In this document: one piece after another, positions 25,638 through 34,349 of the stretch
Position numbering within the stretch: the stretch's first letter is position 1
Layout: each line of letters opens with the position of its first letter
Program-made: the position numbers and the translations under genes
Assembly: GCF_001997295.1 (NCBI RefSeq)
Contig: NZ_CP019605.1
Location: 496,001-560,000, forward strand
Origin: Tessaracoccus flavus
GTDB taxonomy: Bacteria > Actinomycetota > Actinomycetes > Propionibacteriales > Propionibacteriaceae
Length of the DNA: 64,000 bases
Direction: 5' to 3'
Notes under the pieces: model-generated
What the model saw: the letters and a program-made list of their open reading frames with translations, nothing else
Told to the model about the DNA's origin: nothing
Databases searched by the model: none

Positions 25638-25972
25638 TTATGCGTGAAGCCAGAGGGTGATCGCGCGTAGGACAACGCCTCCTCGGTAGATGGCTGCGTG
25701 TTTGTCGTATCGGGTAGCGATGCCGCGCCATTGCTTGTGGTCGTTGAAGGAGCGCTCCACGACGTTGCGGTTCTTGTAGGTGACCTTGTCGAACGCTGGA
25801 GGGCGTCCGCCTGCGGACCCGCGGCGTTGCCGGTGTCCGATCTCGTCGGCCCGCTGCGGGATCACGGCGGTGATGCGTTTGCTGCGCAGCAGCGTCCGGT
25901 TGCCGCGACCGGAGTAGGCCTTATCGCCCAGCACCGCCTCAGGGCGGGTGCGTGGTCGGCCTGGCCCGGGCC
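25638..25972 (-). pseudogene. IS5-family transposase, C-terminal remnant
   Basis: On the minus strand the frame reads GRPRTRPEAVLGDKAYSGRG and then KNRNVVERSFNDHKQWRGIATRYDK to the stop at 25638, the C-terminal third of an IS5-type DDE transposase, with the last catalytic Glu in VVERSFN. The N-terminal part is missing: homology stops near 25972, where a truncated resolvase begins. A probable IS end (GGGCGTGTCTCC) lies at about 25625. Confidence 0.8.
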
Positions 25973-25975
25973 GTT

Positions 25976-26348
25976 TGACAGCGAGGACCAGACCTATGGC
26001 GGGGGAGAGGCCGACGCAATGGCTAGGCTCATGCTTCAGGTCCTCGGCGCGTTCGCGGAGTTCGAGCGCAACCTCATCAAGGAGCGTCAGGCCGAAGGGA
26101 TCCGGCTGGCTAAAGCCGCAGGCAGGTACAAAGGCCGAGCGCCGAAGCTCACGGCCGAGCAGCTGAACACGGCTCAGGAGAAGATCGCGGCCGGGGTGTC
26201 AAAAGCACGGGTCGCCCGCGACCTCGCTGTCGACAGGTCCACTCTCTATCGCGCACTCCAGCGTTCTCAGGCGAGTCACAAAAGCGACGCCTCCGTGTCA
26301 CGAAACTTGGCTGCGAAGGAGGAGCAGGGTGAGGCTGGCGATCGCTGA
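25976..26348 (+). pseudogene. 5'-truncated serine resolvase
   Basis: The frame ending at 26348 encodes the end of the catalytic domain of a resolvase/invertase (MARLMLQVLGAFAEFERNLI, KERQAEGIRLAK) and a Hin-type helix-turn-helix (ARDLAVDRSTLYRAL). The N-terminus with the nucleophilic serine is missing; the IS5 remnant abuts it. It cannot be an active recombinase. Confidence 0.8.
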
Positions 26349-26440
26349 TCCGCCGTATTTGGGCCGCGCTGACCGCTGGTACGGCTCGGGACGCGGACAT
26401 GGAAAAGGGCTCGGCCGAGCTGTCAACGCCGGCCCAATTC
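26329..26440 (+). pseudogene. DNA methylase, 5' part, interrupted by IS21
   Basis: A GTG at 26329 preceded by AAGGAGGAG starts RLAIADPPYLGRADRWYGS, the DPPY-motif beginning of a small phage-type adenine methylase. It overlaps the end of the resolvase by 20 bp. The coding sequence is broken at 26440 by the IS21 end; the remainder continues at 28572. Confidence 0.65.
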
Positions 26441-26497
26441 TGACCCCCCTGTGCTGATTGAAAATTGACCCCTCTCGGCGTGTTTCTTATTGGTTGG

Positions 26498-27268
26498 CTA
26501 CTTGTTTTGCTGGTTGATGCTGTCGCGGTGTCCGCGGGTTCGGTAGGAGTCGCCGTCCAGGGCGATGACGTGGGCGTGGTGGACGAGGCGGTCGATGGTG
26601 GCGGCGGCGACGACGTCGTCGCCGAGGGTTTCGCCCCAGCGGCTGAAGGGCAGGTTCGAGGTCACGATGATGGAGCCGGTCTCGTAGCGGGAGGCGACGA
26701 GCTGGAAGAATAACGCCGCCGCGGCCGCGTCCAGCGGTAGGTATCCGACTTCGTCGATGATGAGTAGTCGGTAGCGGTTCAGCCGTCGGAGTTCGCGCTC
26801 GAGGCTGCCTTTGGCGTGGGCTTGGGCCAGCCGGTGGATCCAGCCGGTCGCGGAGTCGAACAACACCGGGTAGGACGCTTCGGCGGCCTTGATGCCCAAG
26901 GCGATCGCCAGGTGGGTCTTGCCTGTGCCGGGTGGCCCGAGCAGGACCACGTTCTCCCGTTTCGCGATGAAGGTGCAGGTCCCCAGGTGCGCGATCACGT
27001 CCCTGGTGACGGCGGGGATGTGATCGAAGGTGAAGTCCTGCATGGTCTTGACCTGTGGGAAGTGGGCTGCTGAGATCCTCATCCTGGTGCCGTTGGCGGT
27101 GCGGGATGCGACCTGCCTGCCCAGGACAGCGGCGAGGTATTCCTCGTGGGACCAGCCGGCTTGGCGGGCTTGGTCGCCCAGGGTTGTGAAGGTCTCGGTG
27201 ATCACCGGGGTCTTCAGTTCCCGCGCCAGGAACGCGATCTCGGCTGCGATGTTCTTTCCGGTGGTCAT
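26498..27268 (-). CDS. istB: IS21 helper ATPase IstB
   Basis: A 256-residue AAA+ ATPase that selects target DNA for IstA. Walker A is LGPPGTGKTHLA, Walker B LLIIDEVGYLPL, and the C-terminus has the sensor region IIVTSNLPFSRWGE. Its ATG lies in the stop of istA (TGATG). It appears intact. Confidence 0.93.
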   Translation of the reverse strand: MTTGKNIAAEIAFLARELKTPVITETFTTLGDQARQAGWSHEEYLAAVLGRQVASRTANGTRMRISAAHFPQVKTMQDFTFDHIPAVTRDVIAHLGTCTFIAKRENVVLLGPPGTGKTHLAIALGIKAAEASYPVLFDSATGWIHRLAQAHAKGSLERELRRLNRYRLLIIDEVGYLPLDAAAAALFFQLVASRYETGSIIVTSNLPFSRWGETLGDDVVAAATIDRLVHHAHVIALDGDSYRTRGHRDSINQQNK

Positions 27269-28521
27269 CAGGCCACCTCCTTCACCGACTGCGCGGGGGC
27301 AGCCTTCAGGTTGAACAGTGCGTCGTAGTCACTCAGCGGCCGCAGCCCTACTTGCTGGCTTGGCTCCGCCCTTCCGGGCGTCGGGGTGGTGCGGGACTGG
27401 AAGGCTGCGCGCAGCTGTTTGGCGGCCGCGACATGGGTGGGGTCGGTGATGGTGCGTCGCAGGTCCCAGCAACGCTCGTGCAGGGCCACCACAGTCCCGG
27501 CGCAGCGGACAGTGACGTGTTCCAGGCTGCAGGTGATGTCGACGAACCTGCCGATCATCGTCGGGTCCACGGAGTAGTCGTTGCCCATCACCCGGACGTA
27601 GTAGTCCCTGCCCAGCCTGATCCGGTCGCTGAACCCCACCGCGGGTGGCACTGGCGGCAGCGCGGTCATCGCTGCCACTTCGGCTGCCAACCGTGCCGCG
27701 GGAGCAGCGCCGGTGCGGCGCAGCAGCCGCTGGTTAGCCCGCGGCAGCCAAGCTCCGAGTTGAGTGTTGAACTCGGCCGGGGATCCGAACTCGCGGCCCG
27801 GGAGGAACGAGGTCTGCAAGAAGCCGTTGGCGCGTTCCACCACCCCCTTGGCCTCCGGGTCTCTGGGTCTGGTCTGGTAGATCTGGGTTCCCAACGTCCC
27901 TGCGAACGCTCGTGCCGCAACGGTGAGGCGGCGGTGTTGACCGATACCGGCCTCGTTGTCCCAGACCAGCGTCTTCGGAACTCCTCCGAAGCTGCCCGAC
28001 AGCAGCTGCCACATCCCTGCCAGCAGATCACCGGTAGTGCGGGAAGGCAGCAACACCGCGGCGATGAACCCCGACCATGCCGCGACCATCGTCAGTACCG
28101 GCGGCGCGGTCCACACATCCGCAGCCACCCGCACGACCTTGGGCGGGAACCACAGATCACACTGCACGACCTCCCCAGGCCGGTACTCGGTCCGATCGGC
28201 CGGATCCGACGGCGCGAACAACGGCCGCAGCTCGGCGACTTTGGCCCGCAGTACCGACGGCGACCGGGTCCACCCGATCCGCTCCGCGATCACCGTGGCC
28301 GGCATCGTCGGCGTCTTCGACAGCAACGCCCGGATCTGCGGCTCGAACTCATCGACCACCGACCCCGCCGGGACACGCTCATACTTCGGGGGCCCATCGG
28401 AGGACAACGCCGCCCGGACCGTGTTCCTCGCCACCCCCAACTGGCGCGCGATCGCCTTGATCGCCATCTTCTCCGACTTATGAAGCCGTCTGATCTCGGC
28501 CCAATCCTCCACGCTGATCAC
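27268..28521 (-). CDS. istA: IS21 transposase IstA
   Basis: A 417-residue DDE transposase with N-terminal helix-turn-helix (KAIARQLGVARNTVR) and an rve core whose acidic residues lie in QCDLWFP, VWDNEAG and AKGVVERANGFL. It appears intact, so this IS may still be active. Confidence 0.93.
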   Translation of the reverse strand: MISVEDWAEIRRLHKSEKMAIKAIARQLGVARNTVRAALSSDGPPKYERVPAGSVVDEFEPQIRALLSKTPTMPATVIAERIGWTRSPSVLRAKVAELRPLFAPSDPADRTEYRPGEVVQCDLWFPPKVVRVAADVWTAPPVLTMVAAWSGFIAAVLLPSRTTGDLLAGMWQLLSGSFGGVPKTLVWDNEAGIGQHRRLTVAARAFAGTLGTQIYQTRPRDPEAKGVVERANGFLQTSFLPGREFGSPAEFNTQLGAWLPRANQRLLRRTGAAPAARLAAEVAAMTALPPVPPAVGFSDRIRLGRDYYVRVMGNDYSVDPTMIGRFVDITCSLEHVTVRCAGTVVALHERCWDLRRTITDPTHVAAAKQLRAAFQSRTTPTPGRAEPSQQVGLRPLSDYDALFNLKAAPAQSVKEVA

Positions 28522-28571
28522 TCCCTCACTCTGACCGAGGGGGTCAACTTTCGCTCGGCACCTGGGGGTCA

Positions 28572-28920
28572 GTATTCAGGCGGCGCTGACACGAGCAGTT
28601 GCTCACGAAGCGGCATCTGGCTGGGACGACCGAGCACTCATCGTGACCTCGGCGACCGCCTGGTCTCCAGCTACGGCGGCTGGGCGATCGTGGCTTCCAT
28701 CGATAGCCTCCCCGTCTACCTGCCCGCTTGCCCCGACGAAATCAGGCGTCTGGTGTGGTACAAGGACAACGCTCCCATCCGGGTCCCGGGTTGCGAATCA
28801 GTGGGAATCAGTTACCGTCACAACCGCGTGGGCTCGAAGCCCACGACAGCGGCTCCCGCAACCCACGTCAAATCGCCTCTCGTCCGCCCTCGGTAGACGA
28901 GGCGACCGGTACGCTTCAGT
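28572..28920 (+). pseudogene. DNA methylase, 3' part, after IS21, frameshifted
   Basis: Downstream of IS21 one frame reads HRDLGDRLVSSYGGWAIVA, SIDSLPVYLPACPDE and VWYKDNA. The other then continues LPSGSRVANQWESVTV, which is the expected next segment of the same methylase family. So besides the IS21 insertion there is a frameshift near 28775. The true C-terminus seems lost before the ABC genes. Confidence 0.6.
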
Positions 28921-28945
28921 AACTACCCCTCTTAAGGAGATTGAT

Positions 28946-29698
28946 TTGCTCAGGTTCGAAGACGTCACGTACTCCTACGCGCGCAGGCGTGCACCTGTAC
29001 TTCGAAACTTCACTTACGAATTTCCTTCTGGGCGCTCAGTCCTGCTGGGGCCTAATGGTGCAGGCAAGTCAACTCTCATGTCCCTTGCCGTCGGCTGGAG
29101 GACTCCGCAGGCAGGCACAGTGAGTCTCGGTCCGGATGTGGGCCCGAAGCGGTCCGCATCAAGACGCGCACATGCATTGGCTCCGGGAACCGTAGGCTTC
29201 ATGCCCCAAGATATTCGTCACCTCCCTGGGCTGACCGTTATAGAGCAGGTGCGCTACGCCGGGTGGCTGAAGGGAATGCGGCAACGCGACACGGAGGCTA
29301 AGTCCCGGGAACTCCTGTGCAGGCTGGGACTCGAAGACAAGATGGCTGACAGCGCCAAGAACCTCTCTGGGGGCCAACTCCGTCGTATGGGATTGGCAAT
29401 GGCCATGGTGCACGAGCCAAAGGTTCTCATCCTCGATGAACCAACAGCCGGCCTAGACCCAGCGCAAAGATCAAACTTCCGTGAACTCATTGCCCAAGTT
29501 TCGGATTCGGAGATGATCATTTCTACCCATCAGGTGGATGATATCCAAGCAATCTACTCGAACGTTGCCGTGTTGCTCTCCGGACAGGTTGTTTGGGAAG
29601 GGACGCCTCGCGAGTTCGTCTCCCTCGCCCCCGAAGGTCCTCACCAAGCCGAACTCGCGTTCAAGGTTGTCATGAAGCAGGAAGGCCTCTCCGAATGA
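28946..29698 (+). CDS. ABC transporter ATPase of putative bacteriocin locus
   Basis: A 250-residue ATPase with Walker A GPNGAGKST (35-43), signature LSGGQ (140-144), Walker B LILDEP (161-166) and the H-loop in ISTHQ. The start is TTG at 28946 after a good AAGGAG site. It overlaps the first permease gene as ATGA. The three-gene operon is noticeably less GC-rich than its surroundings. The likely job is export of, or self-protection against, the small secreted protein encoded convergently at 31511-31951; that is inference. Confidence 0.88.
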   Translation: MLRFEDVTYSYARRRAPVLRNFTYEFPSGRSVLLGPNGAGKSTLMSLAVGWRTPQAGTVSLGPDVGPKRSASRRAHALAPGTVGFMPQDIRHLPGLTVIEQVRYAGWLKGMRQRDTEAKSRELLCRLGLEDKMADSAKNLSGGQLRRMGLAMAMVHEPKVLILDEPTAGLDPAQRSNFRELIAQVSDSEMIISTHQVDDIQAIYSNVAVLLSGQVVWEGTPREFVSLAPEGPHQAELAFKVVMKQEGLSE

Positions 29699-30930
29699 AC
29701 TTCTCCACTGCCCTCCTGAAAAGCCCGGGTGTGTGGGTCGTCCCGATGGCCCTCGCCGTGTTGGTGTCCCGGATTCAAGGGACGGAGGAGTCAGGCGAAG
29801 GATATCATACTGCCGTGACACTCATGAATATATCGAGTGTCACGTTCATCGCACCCCTAGTGGCGCTATCCGCCGCTTGGGAGGGGACAAAGCTCCGCTA
29901 CGCGCGCATTCTGACCATGCCTAGATCGAGGTCGATGCTGAGAATCCTCACTGCCCCAATGGCTGTATCGGTGGCGCCAGCCGCCCTGATCCTAACGCTC
30001 TTCACGATGTTTGACGGTCCAGCAGTAGGATCGGCGGATTGGCTCCTCATCATGAGCGGTGTCGTAACTTTGACGGCATGGGGGCTGCTTGGGCTGGGAT
30101 TCGGCTGTGTGATGCCCCCTGTGGTCTCGTTGCCTTTGGCCATGCTGCTCCCCGCCGTCTGGCTGATATTTGCGCGTGTTTACGAACCTCTTTGGCTGCG
30201 CCACCTTACGGGGGCCTGGACCGGGTGTTGCTTCACAAATCAGACGATTGCCACAGAGCCCCTAGCGGCCGCCGTCATCTTCAACCTAGGAGTTGGTCTT
30301 GCAGGGATCTTGCTCTGCTGGGCCGCAACACTCCGTCTGCGTCGGCCGAACTCAATCAGGGGAATCACGTTCCTAACCATCTGCGTACTGGCATCGATCA
30401 CCCTTGTGGCGGCTAACCTAGTGAAGGATTTCGGGTATAGCCCAGGCGTACCTAGAAAGGACGCCACTATTTGTGATGGGCTGGTGCCCGAGCTGTGCAT
30501 GTGGGATGAGCATGAGCTGGTACGGGGCGAGGTTCGCCACACTCTCGATGAGGCAGCTTCTGCGTGGAACGCTGCGGGAGTCACGATGCCGGAGAGATTC
30601 GATGAAGGTGTCGAAGTTGCCGCAGAGGGCCACGTTCCACTCGTAATTCAGGGAACCGCGCCGAGCGAATACTGGTTATCCTCATTCGCGTTTGCTATGA
30701 CGAATCGAACTTGCCCTGACGGAGTAGTGATGGGTGAAGCGCAAGGGTCGAGCCAAGATGGGTTAGCGGCGATGGGGTGGCTACTCGTTGTCGCCGGCGA
30801 GGACCCAGCCGACGTACTCAACGAGTCGACGCCTCCTGCAGCCGAAAAACTCCAAGAACTTCTAGCTAGTGGTGGCGATGCGAGCCTATGGGTAAATAGT
30901 GTCATCGAGCAGAGAGATGAGTGCTCATGA
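29695..30930 (+). CDS. ABC permease-like membrane protein with C-terminal soluble domain
   Basis: A 411-residue protein with about six membrane helices in residues 10-245 (including ITFLTICVLASITLVAANLV), then a soluble domain of about 165 residues containing the cysteines of TICDGLVPELCMW and probably outside the cell. No family was recognised with certainty; similar permease-plus-domain proteins accompany ABC ATPases in bacteriocin-like actinobacterial loci. Start overlaps the ATPase stop, stop overlaps the next gene. Confidence 0.65.
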   Translation: MNFSTALLKSPGVWVVPMALAVLVSRIQGTEESGEGYHTAVTLMNISSVTFIAPLVALSAAWEGTKLRYARILTMPRSRSMLRILTAPMAVSVAPAALILTLFTMFDGPAVGSADWLLIMSGVVTLTAWGLLGLGFGCVMPPVVSLPLAMLLPAVWLIFARVYEPLWLRHLTGAWTGCCFTNQTIATEPLAAAVIFNLGVGLAGILLCWAATLRLRRPNSIRGITFLTICVLASITLVAANLVKDFGYSPGVPRKDATICDGLVPELCMWDEHELVRGEVRHTLDEAASAWNAAGVTMPERFDEGVEVAAEGHVPLVIQGTAPSEYWLSSFAFAMTNRTCPDGVVMGEAQGSSQDGLAAMGWLLVVAGEDPADVLNESTPPAAEKLQELLASGGDASLWVNSVIEQRDECS

Positions 30931-31508
30931 CACTCTGGGCAAAGAACCGCTTGGTGTGGGCGACCCTGGCCGCAGTTGCTGCGTGCCTAGGCATCTCTGT
31001 TCTCTTCCCGACCGTGACGATCGCAGTCCCAGATATCCGCAACGGGACGCTCAGCCACGTCCCGCTGACAACCTTGATGATGGCAGCCCCCGCGCTTGTC
31101 GCAGGTGTCTGCATTAGTAGACGCTGGCAAGCCTTCGAGATACGGAACGTGCGTCAGGTCTGGATCTGGGACATCTTACTTGCATTCCTGACCCCAGTCT
31201 GTCTGATAGGTGTCGCAATGTCTGCGACTCCTCTAATGGCTGCCATCAGGACAGGGATTAGCCTGATAGGGGTCGTGCTCATAAGCAGCGTTTTCTTGCC
31301 CCCCGCCTGGGCTAGTGTCCCATCCTTGGGGTGGTTCGTTGCCTCTCTTGTCCTCGGTCGGTCTGGCGACCATTACGACTTTTGGGCCTGGCCGGCCGAT
31401 GGAGGTCAAAACACTCCCGCGTGGGCAGGGTCGGTTCTCATCGCCATCTTGGGTGGTGCGCTCTACTGCACGGCGCACCATCCAAGCCGATGGGAGAATA
31501 CTGCGTAG
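30927..31508 (+). CDS. Second membrane protein of the ABC set
   Basis: A 193-residue protein with five or six membrane helices, no recognised family. The ATG at 30927 overlaps the previous stop as ATGA; an in-frame GTG two codons earlier is possible. Together with the previous gene it would form the membrane part of the transporter. Its TAG at 31506-31508 lies 2 bp from the stop of the convergent secreted-protein gene. Confidence 0.6.
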   Translation: MTLWAKNRLVWATLAAVAACLGISVLFPTVTIAVPDIRNGTLSHVPLTTLMMAAPALVAGVCISRRWQAFEIRNVRQVWIWDILLAFLTPVCLIGVAMSATPLMAAIRTGISLIGVVLISSVFLPPAWASVPSLGWFVASLVLGRSGDHYDFWAWPADGGQNTPAWAGSVLIAILGGALYCTAHHPSRWENTA

Positions 31509-31510
31509 AA

Positions 31511-31951
31511 TCAGTACTTTACCCCAACTTCGGTGACGGTCAGGCGATTGCCGTTCGAGTTGGTCGAACCGTTGAATTTGGTGACCATGAAGCGGTAGTT
31601 TCCGGCAGGTTGACGTCCGTAGTTGTACTCTCGGTAGGTGTTACCACTGAAGCACCCGAAACTCGCTTCCCCACGATTTTCGACGAGAAGACCTGTCTTC
31701 TCCAGCCTGTAGTGAACAGTGCTGATAGAACTGTACACGCCAGTGCAGTACTTGTGCCAAATGATTGTCCCGTTTGCGTCTGCGTTCTTATCCGTCCACG
31801 ATCGGGAGGTGAACCCAGTATTGACGGCCGACATCGAACCGGTCCAGCTTCCTTCCGCGTGGGCAAGGAGCGGCGTCAGGGCGATACAGGTGGCCAGGGC
31901 GCCTGCGGCGGCCATCTTTCTGAGTTTGGAGCGCAACTGTTGAGGTCGCAT
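31511..31951 (-). CDS. Small secreted protein, bacteriocin candidate
   Basis: A 146-residue pre-protein: basic start (MRPQQLRSKLRKM), hydrophobic core and a likely cleavage after ALTPLLAHA, leaving about 115 residues rich in Gly, Ser, Thr, Asn and aromatic residues with two cysteines (KYCTG, FGCFS) that could form a disulfide. The GGAAGGG site lies 7 bp upstream of the ATG; longer starts upstream are rejected because they remove the signal peptide. No family is recognised. Its neighbours, an ABC ATPase and two membrane proteins, and two SOS-like boxes upstream suggest a bacteriocin, which remains inference. Confidence 0.65.
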   Translation of the reverse strand: MRPQQLRSKLRKMAAAGALATCIALTPLLAHAEGSWTGSMSAVNTGFTSRSWTDKNADANGTIIWHKYCTGVYSSISTVHYRLEKTGLLVENRGEASFGCFSGNTYREYNYGRQPAGNYRFMVTKFNGSTNSNGNRLTVTEVGVKY

Positions 31952-32139
31952 GGTTGAATCCCTTCCTGTTACTTTAGTGCTTATGCGGCGAACTCCGTGT
32001 ACGGTGGATCCTGATGGGTCGCTTGGTTTTCGTCTATTTTCTTTAAGGCGTCCGCGACGGGCATGCTCGGACTTGTGTTGACGACGGCTGGGCTCGGCGT
32101 CCCAACAAGGGCCAGTAGACAAGGATCAGTAGAGATGAG

Positions 32140-32180
32140 GAACGCACGTTCTACCGGGTCGAATGGTCGAACGTGCGTTC
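32140..32180. promoter_or_regulatory. Two SOS-box-like sites (GAAC-N4-GTTC)
   Basis: GAACGCACGTTC (32140-32151) and GAACGTGCGTTC (32169-32180) each match the Gram-positive LexA consensus GAAC-N4-GTTC, the second extended as TCGAAC...GTTCTA. The two are also exact reverse complements of each other, with a 17-nt spacer. They lie 189 bp upstream of the secreted-protein start (minus strand) and 60 bp before the IS630 remnant. LexA control of the secreted protein is inferred. Confidence 0.55.
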
Positions 32181-32239
32181 TATATCAATCTAGTGGCGTG
32201 GCGTCGAAGTAACTATACGGTTGGGTGAGACAATGGGGC

Positions 32240-32905
32240 ATGGCAAACAAACCAGCACCAGCCCTGCCGCTTCGTGAGGGAGACCAAGCGATATTGGAGA
32301 AGGTGCTGCGCACCAGTAGCACCACCGCCGGTGCGGCGCAGCGGGCCAGGATCGTTCTGCTGGCCTCTCAGGGGACCACGAATGCCCTGATCGCTGAACT
32401 GGCGGGGGTGTCACGTCCGACGGTGAATCTGTGGCGGGGCCGCTACCTCGAACACGGGATGGCCGGGCTGGTCGACGTGCAGCGTCCCGGCCGACCGAAA
32501 GTGGTTGATGATGCGGAGATCATCACCGCGACGTTGACGCCGCCGCCTAAGAGACTGGGGGTGACGCACTGGTCGAGCCGGCTGTTGGCTCCCCGTCTGG
32601 GGGTGCACCACTCCACGATCACCAAGGCGTGGAAGAAGTACGGGGTCAGGCCCTGGAAGGCTGAGACGTTTAAGTTCTCCACCGAACCCCGAACTGGTGG
32701 CCAAGGTCACTGATGTTGTCGGGTTGTACCTGAATCCGCCGGAGAACGCGGTGGTGCTGTGCGTGGATGAGAAGTCCCAGATCCAGGCGCTGAACCGCAC
32801 CCAGAAGGTGCTGCCGATGCAGCCCGGCCATAACGAGCAACGCAGCCACGACTACGTCCGACACGGCACCACCACACTCTTCGCCGCGCTGGAGATCGCC
32901 ACCGT
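32240..32905 (+). pseudogene. IS630-family transposase, frameshifted and truncated
   Basis: The first frame from an ATG at 32240 gives the HTH half (IAELAGVSRPTVNLWRGRYL, then [12 protein letters not shown]). Near 32690 it shifts to a second frame reading [19 protein letters not shown] and [16 protein letters not shown], with the first catalytic Asp in CVDEKS. Homology ends at about 32905 (FAALEIAT), so the rest of the DDE domain is missing. Inactive. Confidence 0.82.
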
Positions 32906-32923
32906 GTCACAGCGGACGACACG

Positions 32924-32969
32924 TTGACGCCATCGGTGGGTGGATTCTGCTACCCACCGATGGCGTCAA
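32924..32969. repeat. 18-bp perfect inverted repeat, hairpin
   Basis: TTGACGCCATCGGTGGGT (32924-32941) pairs exactly with 32952-32969 around a 10-nt loop. It lies where IS630 homology ends and about 150 bp before the IS110 stop. It could be a transcription terminator or the terminal pair of a lost small element. The rest of 32970-33119 shows no gene. Confidence 0.6.
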
Positions 32970-33119
32970 GCCTTCACCGTGGAAATGAATCAGGACAGCT
33001 TCTGGCCGTCCTCGAGTGCTCGCGCCACCAGTGGTGAGACATCGGCCAACGGGTTGCGCCAGTCGGCACGCGACGGATGAGTCACGGTGACGATCTGGGC
33101 TGTGATGCTCCTATGGATG

Positions 33120-34349
33120 TCAAGCGGCGTTGAGGTAGTCGCGGTAGGCGTTCGCAAGTTGGATGTTCAGGCGGGTGCCGCGTTCGAGTTCGCTGATGCG
33201 TGCTGGGACGGTTCCGAGGTGCTCGGCGGCCTGGGTCAGGGTGAGCCCTCGCAGGTGTCGGAGGGGACGGAGGTCGTCGATGCGTGGTGTGGGTGCGGGG
33301 TGGACGATGAGGTGCCAGGCCTCGCGGGCGATGGCGCGTTTGAGGCAGCGCAGGACGTCCTTCTTGCTCTTGCCCGCGGCGGTGAGTTTGGCGGCGTAGG
33401 CCTTGGTACGTGGGTCGGTGGACAGCCGTACGAGCGCGATCTGGTGTAGGGCCCAGTTGGCTTGCCGGTCGCCGCCGCGGTTGAGGCGGTGCCGGGTGGT
33501 TTTCCCGGAGCTGGCGGGGATCGGGGCGGCTCCGCTCAGCGCGGCGAAGGATGCTTCGGTGCGGAGCCGGGCGGGGTTGTCACCCGCGGTGATGAGCAGG
33601 GTTGCGGTGGTGATCACGCCGAACCCTTTGGTGGCGAGCATCGCGGGCGCGGACTGGGTGGTCAGGATGCGTAGCTCGGCGTCGATGTCGGCGATCTCCG
33701 CGGTGAGGTTCTGGTGGCGCCGTGCCAGCCGGCGTAGCGCTTGCCCGGTCGCGGCGGTGACACTGTTGACAGCGGGGCCTGGCCGGGTGGCGGCGAGCGT
33801 GTCGATCAAGGGGTCGCTGTCGAGGTGAGCGAAGCGGGTCCGGACGGCGTCCGGGGCGGTGATCAGCAGGGATGTGATCTGTCGATGCGCGGCGATGCGG
33901 GCCTTCATCGCGCTGCGGCGCACGGCCATCAGCACCCGAATCTGCTCGACTGGCCCGTCGCTGGTCTTCGCGATCGGCAGGATTTCCGGCTCGGCGAGGG
34001 CCTGCTGAGCGGCAGCGTAGGCGTCGATCGGGTCGGACTTCCCGCGGCGCCGTTGCGCCCTCTTGGGGCGGATCACCTCACGGATCGTGACGTCCGCGGC
34101 GGCGAGGTAGCGGGCCAGGCCCGCGCCGTAGGAGTTCGTGCCCTCGACGCCGACCAGCGCGATTGCACCAAACGATGCGACGAACCCGAGCAGTCGTTCA
34201 TAGCCCGCGGGTGTCGCGGGCACTTGCAGGTCCCCGAGCCGGGCACCGCTACCGGCCGCGAGCACCGCGACGTGATGGGTGTCTTTGTGTGTGTCGACAC
34301 CAGCAACGACGGCGTTGCTCGTGTCGCGGTCGATTGTCGTTGTTGTCAT
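33120..34349 (-). CDS. IS110-family recombinase with C-terminal HTH
   Basis: A 409-residue DEDD transposase. The RuvC-like N-terminal domain has GVDTHKDTHHVAV, VEGTNSYG and GKSDPIDAYAA; the C-terminal Tnp_20 domain has GFGVITTATLL and the Ser region IPASSGK. An extra segment of about 50 residues (LRGLTLTQAAEHLGTVPARI) forms an XRE-like helix-turn-helix, seen in some actinobacterial IS110 members but absent from most. IS110 enzymes use a bridge RNA encoded in their non-coding end. It appears intact. Confidence 0.9.
   Translation of the reverse strand: MTTTTIDRDTSNAVVAGVDTHKDTHHVAVLAAGSGARLGDLQVPATPAGYERLLGFVASFGAIALVGVEGTNSYGAGLARYLAAADVTIREVIRPKRAQRRRGKSDPIDAYAAAQQALAEPEILPIAKTSDGPVEQIRVLMAVRRSAMKARIAAHRQITSLLITAPDAVRTRFAHLDSDPLIDTLAATRPGPAVNSVTAATGQALRRLARRHQNLTAEIADIDAELRILTTQSAPAMLATKGFGVITTATLLITAGDNPARLRTEASFAALSGAAPIPASSGKTTRHRLNRGGDRQANWALHQIALVRLSTDPRTKAYAAKLTAAGKSKKDVLRCLKRAIAREAWHLIVHPAPTPRIDDLRPLRHLRGLTLTQAAEHLGTVPARISELERGTRLNIQLANAYRDYLNAA

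Larger units (their letters stand above)
26441..28571 (-). mobile_element. IS21-family insertion sequence
   Basis: About 2,130 bp with TGACCCCC at 26441 and its complement GGGGGTCA ending at 28571. As usual in IS21, a second internal copy of the motif follows at each end (TTGACCCC near 26466; GGGGTCAA near 28540). It carries istA and istB on the minus strand and lies inside a methylase gene. The flanking bases do not match as a clear target duplication. Confidence 0.85.

Noticed and set aside
31511..31951. Secreted protein as a lactococcin 972-type bacteriocin
   Set aside because: Context is similar, but the mature sequence lacks the family pattern I would expect, so only a general bacteriocin suggestion is made.
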